From the NCBI RefSeq assembly GCF_003851685.1, contig NZ_CP027727.1:248001-312000 (forward strand): 64,000 bases of DNA, read 5' to 3'. Shown in pieces: positions 1-6,848 of the stretch. The notes beneath the pieces were generated by a model. That model was not told where the DNA came from. It ran no database searches and saw only the letters and a program-made list of their open reading frames with translations. Numbering within the stretch: position 1 is the first letter of the stretch; every line of letters begins with the position of its first letter. The translations under genes and the position numbers were made by a program. The DNA comes from Pseudomonas sp. R5-89-07. GTDB taxonomy: Bacteria; Pseudomonadota; Gammaproteobacteria; Pseudomonadales; Pseudomonadaceae.

Positions 1-432
1 CACAATCGCCTTGACCAGCACCACCAGTTTCAGCGTCTCGCCGATGCCGAAAAACACCATGAACAGCGGGATCCACGCCAGGGTCGGCACCTGCGACAAC
101 GCGCTGAAGGTGGGAAACACCAGGCGCTCGGCGCGCGCGCTGAAGCCCAGCCAGGCGCCGAGCAAGGCCCCGGCGCTGATGCCCGCCAGCAAGCCCCAGC
201 ACAAGCGTTGCAGGCTGATTGCCAAATGGCTCCATAACTCGCCGCCCGCCAGTTCCACCGCGCTGCTCCACACCAGTGACGGCGGCGGCAGGATCTGCTC
301 GCTCATCCAGTGATTGCGGCTGGCCAGCCACCACAGGGCGAACAGCGTCAGCGGCAACAGCCAGGGGCTGAGCGACGGCCAGCGCAGCATGGGCGTGGCA
401 AGAGGCAGGCTCAACCGTGCGGTTCGGGCCAT
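1..432 (-). CDS. ABC transporter permease, sulfonate/sulfate-ester type (partial, C-terminus off window)
   Basis: Inner-membrane permease of an SsuC/TauC-type importer. The first 144 residues read from an ATG at 432 with a GGAGG Shine-Dalgarno about 7 bases upstream. The reading frame is open to the window edge, so the EAA loop and last helices are missing. A first helix is visible near residues 20-35 (LSPWLLPLTLFALWWLA). It is followed by the family motif LPPPSLVWSSAVEL and then by helices including GLLAGISAGALLGAWLGF and PTLAWIPLFMVFFGIG. It is divergent from a sulfonate-type binding protein (711-1712), and both lie next to atsK, so sulfate-ester or alkanesulfonate uptake is the best guess (inference). 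The matching ATPase would lie off the left edge. Confidence 0.85.
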   Translation of the reverse strand, partial: MARTARLSLPLATPMLRWPSLSPWLLPLTLFALWWLASRNHWMSEQILPPPSLVWSSAVELAGGELWSHLAISLQRLCWGLLAGISAGALLGAWLGFSARAERLVFPTFSALSQVPTLAWIPLFMVFFGIGETLKLVVLVKAIV

Positions 433-536
433 TGACGACCTCCGTTTCGTTATGTGATTTCGATCTTATAAAAGCGTAATCAAGATGATTGGGGGATAAG
501 AGAAGCCATTTAAAGCCCGCGCCCGGCACGCATCCA

Positions 537-573
537 ATGCATTCGAAGAATATTTTCGATGTTGTTTATGCAT
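537..573. promoter_or_regulatory. Pair of ATGCAT palindromes in divergent promoter region
   Basis: Two ATGCAT hexamers at 537-542 and 568-573, 31 bases apart, lie between the divergent permease and binding-protein genes. The same hexamer recurs in the promoter regions of the two LysR genes downstream. A role as operator for those regulators is inference only. Confidence 0.3.
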
Positions 574-710
574 AGTCCGCTGCAGCCTGCGGTTTGGCTC
601 GCATAGTTCCAAAAGCTATTAAATTGTGAATTTATAGTATTTAAAGTTTTCATCAGGCTATGCCTACTTTCAGCTCCCCAGGCGACCGTCGCCCACCAGG
701 AGCTGCGCTT

Positions 711-1712
711 ATGAAACTGCCCTTCAAACGTCTGATCACGCTGTTCGCAGGCACCGCGCTGGCGGGCCTGGTGCACGCCGCCGAGCTCAAGGAGATACGC
801 ATTGCCGTGCCTGACCTCAGCGCCGGAACCCAACACAGTGGCGGTGGCATCACCGATGTGTTGCGCGAGCAGCAGATCTTCGAAAAGGCCTTCGCCGACC
901 AAGGCATCAAGATCCAGTGGAATTACTTCAAGGGCGCAGGCCCGGTGATCAACGAAGCCTTCGCCAATGGCCAGGTGGACCTCGCCTACCTGGGCGACCT
1001 GGCGGCCATCATCGGCCGTTCCAATGGCCTGGACACCCGCTTGCTCAGCGCAACGGCGCGAGACATCAAGCAGTACCTCGGCGTGGTGCCGGGTTCGGGC
1101 ATCAAGACCCTGCAAGACCTCAAGGGCAAGCGCGTCGCGGTGTTTCGCGGCACGGCCAGCCAGTTGTCGTTCGACAGCGCACTGGCGAGCCAGGGCTTGA
1201 ACGAGAAAGACCTGAAAGTCATCAACCTGGACTTCAACGCGGCCGGTGCGGCGCTGGCCGCCAAGCAGATCGACGCGACGTGGGGCGGCTCGAACCTGAC
1301 CGCGCTGCAAGCCAAGGGGCTGGCCGAAATAGCCCTCACCACCAAGGACCTTGGCGGCGCCGGCAGCATCCAGGCGGTACTGGTAGGCAGCAAACAGTTT
1401 GTCGACGAGCATCCCGACGCGGTGGCCAAGCTGCTCAAGGCCCAGCAGCAGGCGGTGCAGTGGTTGACCGATGACAACAACAAGCAGGCCTACATCGAGC
1501 TGGTGTCGGGGCTGGCCAGTTACCCGCCGGTGATCCTGACCAATGATTTGAAAGACCAGCAGCTCAGCGCGATTTTCCCGGCGACCCTTGATCCGGCGTT
1601 TCTTGGCAAATTGCAGGATGCGGTGGACCTGGCCTCCCAGGAGAAGCTGATTCGCCGGTCGTTTCAGGTGAGTGACTGGGTGGCGCCTGGGTTGGTGGCG
1701 GCGGGGCTTTAA
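711..1712 (+). CDS. Periplasmic sulfonate/sulfate-ester ABC substrate-binding protein
   Basis: A 333-residue solute-binding protein of the SsuA/AtsR group. It starts at the ATG at 711, with AGGAG about 9 bases upstream; a longer in-frame start at 660 lacks a signal peptide at its front. Residues 1-23 (MKLPFKRLITLFAG...VHAA) form a Sec signal peptide. The mature part has the family features DLAYLGDLAAI and LKGKRVAVFRGTASQ. It probably delivers sulfate esters or sulfonates to the divergent permease cut by the left edge. In P. putida S-313 a similar binding protein, AtsR, is encoded beside atsK, and the same association is seen here. The exact ligand cannot be read from sequence; an SsuA-type alkanesulfonate receptor is the alternative. 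Confidence 0.85.
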   Translation: MKLPFKRLITLFAGTALAGLVHAAELKEIRIAVPDLSAGTQHSGGGITDVLREQQIFEKAFADQGIKIQWNYFKGAGPVINEAFANGQVDLAYLGDLAAIIGRSNGLDTRLLSATARDIKQYLGVVPGSGIKTLQDLKGKRVAVFRGTASQLSFDSALASQGLNEKDLKVINLDFNAAGAALAAKQIDATWGGSNLTALQAKGLAEIALTTKDLGGAGSIQAVLVGSKQFVDEHPDAVAKLLKAQQQAVQWLTDDNNKQAYIELVSGLASYPPVILTNDLKDQQLSAIFPATLDPAFLGKLQDAVDLASQEKLIRRSFQVSDWVAPGLVAAGL

Positions 1713-1737
1713 GCTGGGTGGTGCCTGGGCTATAGCT

Positions 1738-1809
1738 ATCGGGGGCAAGCCCCCTCCCACACTTTGAATGTATTCGCAGTTCCAATGTGGGAGGGGGCTT
1801 GCCCCCGAT
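1738..1809. repeat. REPIN (inverted doublet of type I REP)
   Basis: Two oppositely oriented copies of the GTGGGAGGGGGCTTG...CCCCGAT REP with a short loop, placed between the convergent ends of the binding-protein gene and the LysR gene. This is the commonest repeat in the window. Confidence 0.95.
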
Positions 1810-1817
1810 GAGGCCCT

Positions 1818-2744
1818 TCAAACCGCCACACTCACCTCCTGCCTGTCCACCTCAAGCAACGTCTCAATCATCGCCTTGGCCGCCGGCGACAAGCGCGACC
1901 CGGTACGGCTGACAATCCCGCAGCGCGCACTCAAGGTCTCCAGGTTCTGCGGCAAGTTGCGCCAGTGCAGCAGCACCAGCGCCCCTCGGGCGATGTCCTC
2001 GGCAAAGGCTTCCTCGGTGCCCACGCCGATGGCATTGGACTGCAGCACAATCTTTACCAGCGCCGGGAAATGCTCGGTCTGGATGCTCGGTGAAAAGTCC
2101 ATGCGCCCGCTCAGGTTCGCCAGCAGTTTGCGAATGCCCTGGGAGATCAGCGGCGCGGCCAGCGGGTAGTCGAACATGTCATTGGTCGACAGGCTGTCCT
2201 TGGCCAGCAACGGGTGCCCGGGGCGGCAGAAAAACACGCCGCGCTTGGGCGTCAGCGCTCGGGTCTGGAAGTTCGGGTCGGCTTCGAACTGACGGATGTC
2301 GGCAATGAAGAATTCGATCTCCTCGCGGCTCAATGCGCGGCTGAGTGTTTCCCAGTTATCCACCTGGAAGCGGGTGCGGATTTTCGGGTGCGCACCGATA
2401 AACCGCGCCACCGCATCCGGCACCAGCTTTACCGCCGGCGCGGGGCCGCAGCCGAAGCGCAGGTCGCCGGCATCGAGCTTGGTCATGCGCGTGACTTCAC
2501 TGCTCAGCAAGGCGGCGCCATGCACCAGGCTCAGGGCATGTTGCAGCACCACCTGGCCTTCCGGCGTCGGGCGCAGGTCCTTGTGGCCACGGTCCACCAG
2601 CACACAGCCGAACTCCTGTTCCAACCCCTGGATGCTGCGGCTGAACGCCGGTTGCGTGATGCCCATGGCGTCCGCCGCGCGCACAAAGCTGCGGTGTTCG
2701 TTAAGGGCAATGAAGTAGCGCAGTTGACGAAGATCCATATGCAT
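1818..2744 (-). CDS. LysR-family transcriptional regulator (ats locus)
   Basis: A LysR-type regulator of 308 residues with an N-terminal winged HTH (about residues 3-62, LRQLRYFIALNEHRSFVRAA, TQPAFSRSIQGLEQEFG) and a ligand-binding domain beginning near GDLRFGCGPAPA. I chose the ATG at 2744 (MHMDLRQLRYF) because the paralogue at 5749-6693 starts in the same way (MHIDLRQLRHF); ATGs at 2753 and 2738 are possible. It is divergent from atsK and convergent with the binding-protein gene, so it probably controls sulfate-ester genes (inference). An ATGCAT palindrome overlaps its start codon, which suggests autoregulation. The inducer is unknown. Confidence 0.88.
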   Translation of the reverse strand: MHMDLRQLRYFIALNEHRSFVRAADAMGITQPAFSRSIQGLEQEFGCVLVDRGHKDLRPTPEGQVVLQHALSLVHGAALLSSEVTRMTKLDAGDLRFGCGPAPAVKLVPDAVARFIGAHPKIRTRFQVDNWETLSRALSREEIEFFIADIRQFEADPNFQTRALTPKRGVFFCRPGHPLLAKDSLSTNDMFDYPLAAPLISQGIRKLLANLSGRMDFSPSIQTEHFPALVKIVLQSNAIGVGTEEAFAEDIARGALVLLHWRNLPQNLETLSARCGIVSRTGSRLSPAAKAMIETLLEVDRQEVSVAV

Positions 2745-2866
2745 TCCCGGCATTTGAAAAATAGGTCGAAGGCATTTGCGAGCGACGCAGCTGAGGTTTT
2801 AAATGCAAGCTCTTATTCCGTCAACGAAGCACTTGTTCATTTGCTAGATCTAAAATGCATATGGAT
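2733..2866. promoter_or_regulatory. 13-bp inverted repeat flanking the LysR/atsK divergent promoters
   Basis: ATCCATATGCATT at 2733-2745 and its exact reverse complement at 2854-2866 bracket the intergenic region. The left arm covers the first codons of the LysR gene and the right arm lies about 54 bases before the atsK start. This is suited to LysR tetramer binding with DNA bending, but function is inferred. Confidence 0.4.
2812..2828. promoter_or_regulatory. Candidate sulfur-starvation (CysB-like) site upstream of atsK
   Basis: CTTATTCCGTCAACGAA lies about 92 bases before atsK and almost matches CTTATTCCTTAACGAA at 15681-15696, upstream of the hydrolase/sfnR-like genes. The A+T-rich, ATTCC/GAAT character resembles CysB sites, but the Pseudomonas CysB consensus is loose. 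Confidence 0.3.
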
Positions 2867-2919
2867 AGAGCGTTGCCGGCGAGCGTTCCACCATCCGCAG
2901 GCACACGAGGGTCATCACA

Positions 2920-3825
2920 ATGAGCAACGCCGCATTAGCTGTTCAACCCATCGCCCAGGCACTGGAGATTCACCCGGTCGCCGGCCGCATTGGCGCCGAG
3001 ATTCGTGGCATCAAACTGTCCGGTCACCTCGATGCCGCCACGGTCGACGCCATCCAGCAGGCGCTGGTGCAGTACAAAGTAATCTTCTTTCGCGAGCAGA
3101 CCCACCTCGATGACCAGAGCCAGGAAGCCTTCGCCCACCTGCTCGGCGAGCCGATTGCGCACCCGACCGTGCCGGTACGCGATGGCACGCGCTTTCTGAT
3201 GGAGCTGGACGGCACCCGCGGCCAGCGCGCCAATTCGTGGCACACCGACGTGACCTTCGTCGATGCCTACCCCAAGGCCTCGATCCTGCGTTCGGTGCTG
3301 GCGCCGACCTCCGGTGGCGATACCGTCTGGGCCAACACGGCGACGGCCTACAACGACCTCAGCGTCGAACTGCGCGCCCTGGCGGACAACCTGTGGGCCG
3401 TCCACAGCAACGAATACGACTACGCCGCGCGCAAGCCGGATGTGGCGGTGGAAAGGCTTGAGGAATACCGCAAGGTGTTCACCTCGACGGTGTATGAAAC
3501 CGAGCATCCGGTGGTGCGCGTGCATCCGGTCAGCGGCGAGAAAACCTTGCTGCTGGGGCATTTTGTCAAACGCCTCAAGGGCTACTCCCAGGCCGACTCG
3601 ACGCAACTGTTCAACCTGCTGCAAAGCCACGTCACCCGCCTGGAAAACACCGTGCGCTGGCGCTGGAACAGCGGTGACGTGGCGATCTGGGACAACCGCG
3701 CCACCCAGCATTACGCGGTGGACGACTACGGCACCCAGGAACGTATCGTGCGCCGGGTGACCCTCAAAGGCGATGTGCCGGTGGGTGTACAAGGGCAGCG
3801 CAGCCAGACCACCAAAGGCCTTTGA
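2920..3825 (+). CDS. atsK: Alkylsulfatase AtsK (2-oxoglutarate-dependent dioxygenase)
   Basis: A 301-residue Fe(II)/2-oxoglutarate dioxygenase of the TauD/TfdA family. It oxidatively cleaves alkyl sulfate esters (for example 2-ethylhexyl sulfate) to aldehyde and sulfate, with succinate and CO2 as co-products, in the cytoplasm. The length, the N-terminus MSNAAL and the active-site spacing agree with AtsK of P. putida S-313 as I remember it. The iron ligands are His108 and Asp110 (NSWHTDVTF) and His264 (TQHYAVDDY), and 2-oxoglutarate-binding arginines are at 275 and 279. The start is an ATG soon after GAGGGTCATCACA. The gene is divergent from a LysR regulator and next to a sulfate-ester-type binding protein and a sulfatase. 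TauD in this window (53600-54436) is a separate, shorter paralogue. Confidence 0.92.
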   Translation: MSNAALAVQPIAQALEIHPVAGRIGAEIRGIKLSGHLDAATVDAIQQALVQYKVIFFREQTHLDDQSQEAFAHLLGEPIAHPTVPVRDGTRFLMELDGTRGQRANSWHTDVTFVDAYPKASILRSVLAPTSGGDTVWANTATAYNDLSVELRALADNLWAVHSNEYDYAARKPDVAVERLEEYRKVFTSTVYETEHPVVRVHPVSGEKTLLLGHFVKRLKGYSQADSTQLFNLLQSHVTRLENTVRWRWNSGDVAIWDNRATQHYAVDDYGTQERIVRRVTLKGDVPVGVQGQRSQTTKGL

Positions 3826-3843
3826 ATTCACAGAGATCCAAAT

Positions 3844-3930
3844 GTGGGAGGGGGCTTGCCCCCGATAGCGGAGTGTCAGCCACTGCACCTGTGACTGACC
3901 CACTGCAATCGGGGGCAAGCCCCCTCCCAC
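3844..3930. repeat. REPIN (inverted doublet of type I REP)
   Basis: Head-to-head type I REP copies between the convergent atsK and sulfatase genes. The hairpin could act as a boundary for both transcripts. Confidence 0.95.
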
Positions 3931-3948
3931 ATTTAGACCTGTGTCGTT

Positions 3949-5556
3949 CTACCAGACGCCGATCTGCACGACCTTCTCCGCCTCAGGCTCCCCATAGCGA
4001 AACCATTGGCCACGCACTTCAATCTCCGTGTGGCTGATGGTCGTGCGCCGCTTCAAGCCGCGCAGCCAGTCGAACAGATAATCCAAGTGTGTCTCGCGCA
4101 CCTCGGCATAGGCCGGGTCGGCGCCGAGGTCGTGCAGTTCCTGTGGGTCGTTTTGCAGGTCGAACAGCTGCGGGCGGAAGCCGTCGTACGCCAGGTATTT
4201 CCAGCGCTCGCTGCGCACCATGGTCATGCGGCAACGGTCGATCGGCTGGCCCAGGCGCTCGCGGGCCGGGGCCTGGAAGGCGTAGTCGTATTCGGCAATT
4301 GCATAGTCACGCCAAGGTATCTGCTCACCCTGCAGCAGCGGAATCAGCGAGCGGCCTTCCAGGCGGTGATCGGCAGCGGGCAGGCCCAGGGCGTCGAGAA
4401 AGGTCGGCAGCGCATCGATGGTTTCCACCAGACGTTCGTCCACCGTGCCGCGGCTGATATCGGCACTGGGGCGCGGGTCACGCACGATCAACGGAATGCC
4501 CACCGCCGGCTCCAGCAAAAACTCTTTTTCACCGAGGAAGTGATCACCCAGGAAGTCGCCGTGGTCGCTGGTGAACACGATCAGCGTGTCATCCCAGCGC
4601 CCGTTGCTTTGCAGGAAATCGAACAGCCGCCCGAGCTGGTCGTCGATCTGTTTGATCAGCCCCATGTAGGTGGGAACTACCGTGAGCCGCACCTCGTCGC
4701 GAGAGAAATTCACGCTCTCCTGGTGCTGACGAAACGCCTGGTACACCGGGTGATCGCTGGTCTGCCCCGGTTGAATCGGCGCCTGTATATGTTCGGCGCC
4801 ATACAACGCGTGATACGGCGCCGGTGCGATGTAGGGCCAGTGCGGCTTGATGTAGGACAGGTGCAGGCACCAGGGTTGCTCGGCCTGCTCCTGGATAAAG
4901 TCGATGGCGCGGTCGGTGGTGTAGACCGTCTCCGAATGCTGCTCGGCTACCCGCGCCGGCAACCCGGCGTTGCGCATGTGCCAGCCGCTGAGCACTTCAC
5001 CGTTTTCACCCTGTGCGGCGTTGGCCCATTCATGCCACGGGTTGCTACCGCCGTAGCCCTGCTCGCGCAGGTAGTGAGTGTAGGGCGCCGACTCGCGTTT
5101 ATCCTCGAACAGCGGGCTGTCGGGGTAGATACCGTCGTGACGGAAATAGGTGTCGAAGCCCACTTCATTCAGCGGTTCGGCCTGGGCGCTGTCAGGGTCG
5201 ATGTTCAAGCGTTGCAGGGCATCCAGATTCGGCGTGGCGTGGGTCTTGCCCACCAGCGCGGTGCGGATGCCGTGGGGGCGCAGGTAGTCGCCGATGGTCA
5301 GCTCTTCCAGCGGCAGCGGCACGGCATTCCACGCCACCTGATGGCTACTGACATAACGTCCGGTATACGCCGACATCCGCGACGGCCCGCAGATGGTGCC
5401 TTGGGTATAGGCACGGCTGAAACGCACGCCTGCTGCGGCGAGGCGGTCGATATTTGGGGTGTGCAAATGCGCATGGCCATAGCACGACAGGTAATCGCGG
5501 CGTAGTTGATCGCACATGATGTACAGCACATTGTGCACGGGTTGGGGCTGGGACAT
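3949..5556 (-). CDS. Formylglycine-dependent sulfatase / phosphonate monoester hydrolase family
   Basis: A 535-residue alkaline-phosphatase-superfamily hydrolase. The CxPSR formylglycine motif is present as CGPSR, with Cys56 the residue to be oxidised. Metal-ligand segments are seen near the N-terminus (NVLYIMCDQLRRD) and in TSDHGDFLGDH. There is no signal peptide, so it is cytoplasmic. The overall pattern (SYIKPHWPYIAPAPYHALY, DDTLIVFTSDHGD) is close to phosphonate monoester hydrolases/arylsulfatases of Rhizobium and Burkholderia as well as to choline-sulfatase-like enzymes, so the substrate is uncertain. Location between atsK and a second LysR gene in a sulfate-ester block favours a sulfate monoester. 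It lies downstream of that LysR on the same strand, separated by a REPIN, and may be co-regulated. Confidence 0.88.
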   Translation of the reverse strand: MSQPQPVHNVLYIMCDQLRRDYLSCYGHAHLHTPNIDRLAAAGVRFSRAYTQGTICGPSRMSAYTGRYVSSHQVAWNAVPLPLEELTIGDYLRPHGIRTALVGKTHATPNLDALQRLNIDPDSAQAEPLNEVGFDTYFRHDGIYPDSPLFEDKRESAPYTHYLREQGYGGSNPWHEWANAAQGENGEVLSGWHMRNAGLPARVAEQHSETVYTTDRAIDFIQEQAEQPWCLHLSYIKPHWPYIAPAPYHALYGAEHIQAPIQPGQTSDHPVYQAFRQHQESVNFSRDEVRLTVVPTYMGLIKQIDDQLGRLFDFLQSNGRWDDTLIVFTSDHGDFLGDHFLGEKEFLLEPAVGIPLIVRDPRPSADISRGTVDERLVETIDALPTFLDALGLPAADHRLEGRSLIPLLQGEQIPWRDYAIAEYDYAFQAPARERLGQPIDRCRMTMVRSERWKYLAYDGFRPQLFDLQNDPQELHDLGADPAYAEVRETHLDYLFDWLRGLKRRTTISHTEIEVRGQWFRYGEPEAEKVVQIGVW

Positions 5557-5664
5557 GAAGGCTCACCGAATGGAGGACAGGTGAGGTTTTTTCGCTGTTT
5601 GGGAGGGGCACTGGCAAGTGCATTTGGGGACTGGGGTTGATGCAGCAAATGCATGGGTGTTGAT

Positions 5665-5748
5665 ACCGACGCCATCGGGGGCAAGCCCCCTCCCACACTT
5701 GAAATGCATTTCAAATGTGGGAGGGGGCTTGCCCCCGATGGCGTCGGT
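5665..5748. repeat. REPIN extended to an 84-bp near-perfect palindrome
   Basis: Two type I REPs whose identity extends outwards to 33-base arms (5665-5697 and 5716-5748) with no mismatch. The 18-base centre itself contains the palindrome TTGAAATGCATTTCAA. Its right end touches the stop codon of the downstream LysR gene at 5749. Confidence 0.95.
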
Positions 5749-6693
5749 TCACACAGCGACATTCTCCAGCGTACACATGTCTTCATCCTGCTCATCAATT
5801 TCCTTGATCTGCTCAATCATCGCCTCCGCCAGCGGCGACAATCGATACCCCGCTCGGCTGACGATGCCGTAGCGGGTGTAACGCTCCTCCAGGTTTTCAT
5901 CCAGGCCGTCGATCTTCAAGCACACCAATTCGCCCCGGGCCATTTGCAGTACGTCGCTGTTGGCGCTGACGATGCCGATGGCGTTCGAGCGCAGTACTAC
6001 TCCTAGCAGGCCGTAGCCGTTTTCGCATTCGACATTGGGCAGGTAATCCGGTCGGCCGCTGAGGTCGACGATGACTTTGCGCAGGTTCGGCGGACGGATG
6101 GTGACGGCCAGGGGATAGCTCATCAGTTCGGCGGCGCTGACGCTGTCGCGGGCGGCGAGGGGGTGGCCGATGCGGCAGCAGAAGTACCAGCGGCGCGGGC
6201 GCAGGCGATGGGTGTGATAGTCGGGGTTGGCTTCGAAGTGGCGGGTGTCGGCGACGAAGAATTCGAACTCTTCGCTGAGCAGGCGTTTGCTCAGGCTTTC
6301 CCAGTCGTCTACCTGGAACTGCACGCGGGCCTTGGGGTAGCGCCCGATAAAACTGCCGATGGCGCGGGGGATCAAGCCGCCCGCCGGCGCCGGGCCGCAG
6401 CCAAAGCGCAGTTCTCCTGCCTCAAGGCCGTTGAACTGGCTGATTTCGTTCGCCAGTTGCTGCGCGCCGCTGACCAGGCGCCGCGCATGTTCGAGCAGCA
6501 CCAGGCCTTGTTTGGTCGGCGCCAAGTCTTTGCGGCCGCGGTCCACCAACTGGCATCCGGCGCTGTGTTCCAGGGCCTGGATACTGCGGCTGAAGGCCGA
6601 TTGCGACAGGTTCACCGTCAACGCCGCCGCGACAAAGCTGCGTTGTTCGGCGAGGGCGATGAAGTGTCGAAGTTGGCGCAGATCGATATGCAT
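5749..6693 (-). CDS. LysR-family transcriptional regulator (paralogue of the one at 1818)
   Basis: A 314-residue LysR regulator with an N-terminal HTH (MHIDLRQLRHFIALAEQRSF, LSQSAFSRSIQALEHSAG) and a substrate-binding domain. It shares with the regulator at 1818-2744 the start MH-DLRQLR, the segment GELRFGCGPAPA, FQVDDWESLSK and the C-terminal RYGIVSRAGYRLSPLAEAMIE. The two are probably an old duplication. It is divergent from the TonB-dependent receptor gene and upstream of the sulfatase on its own strand, so either may be a target (inference). Its start codon is part of an ATGCAT palindrome, with two more at 6719 and 6730. Confidence 0.88.
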   Translation of the reverse strand: MHIDLRQLRHFIALAEQRSFVAAALTVNLSQSAFSRSIQALEHSAGCQLVDRGRKDLAPTKQGLVLLEHARRLVSGAQQLANEISQFNGLEAGELRFGCGPAPAGGLIPRAIGSFIGRYPKARVQFQVDDWESLSKRLLSEEFEFFVADTRHFEANPDYHTHRLRPRRWYFCCRIGHPLAARDSVSAAELMSYPLAVTIRPPNLRKVIVDLSGRPDYLPNVECENGYGLLGVVLRSNAIGIVSANSDVLQMARGELVCLKIDGLDENLEERYTRYGIVSRAGYRLSPLAEAMIEQIKEIDEQDEDMCTLENVAV

Positions 6694-6735
6694 TTTTCAC
6701 ATCAAAAATATCCGGGAAATGCATTGGCTATGCAT
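6688..6735. promoter_or_regulatory. Three ATGCAT palindromes between LysR gene and TonB receptor
   Basis: ATGCAT occurs at 6688-6693 (over the LysR start codon), 6719-6724 and 6730-6735; the last two are 11 bases apart, about one helical turn. It is a candidate LysR-regulator site shared with the regions at 537-573 and 2739-2860. Confidence 0.35.
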
Positions 6736-6806
6736 TAGGTCGACTCCTTATAAAGGCTATCACTTATGCAGTAAATGTTCGTAAAAACATAAATAAATAA
6801 CCTAAA

Positions 6807-6830
6807 GGAATATCGGTAATTAGATATTCC
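6807..6830. promoter_or_regulatory. Perfect 8-8-8 dyad before TonB-dependent receptor
   Basis: GGAATATC at 6807-6814 and its exact complement GATATTCC at 6823-6830 are separated by 8 bases. The dyad ends 18 bases before the start codon at 6849. It could be an operator or a leader hairpin that reaches towards the ribosome-binding site. Confidence 0.45.
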
Positions 6831-6848
6831 GGGGTTCCGGAGCCGCTT

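Noticed and set aside
510..1760. 416-codon open frame opposite the binding protein
   Set aside because: Shadow frame. The plus strand encodes a full periplasmic protein with a signal peptide.
4006..5505. 499-codon open frame opposite the sulfatase
   Set aside because: Antisense shadow in GC-rich DNA. The sulfatase on the other strand has clear motifs.
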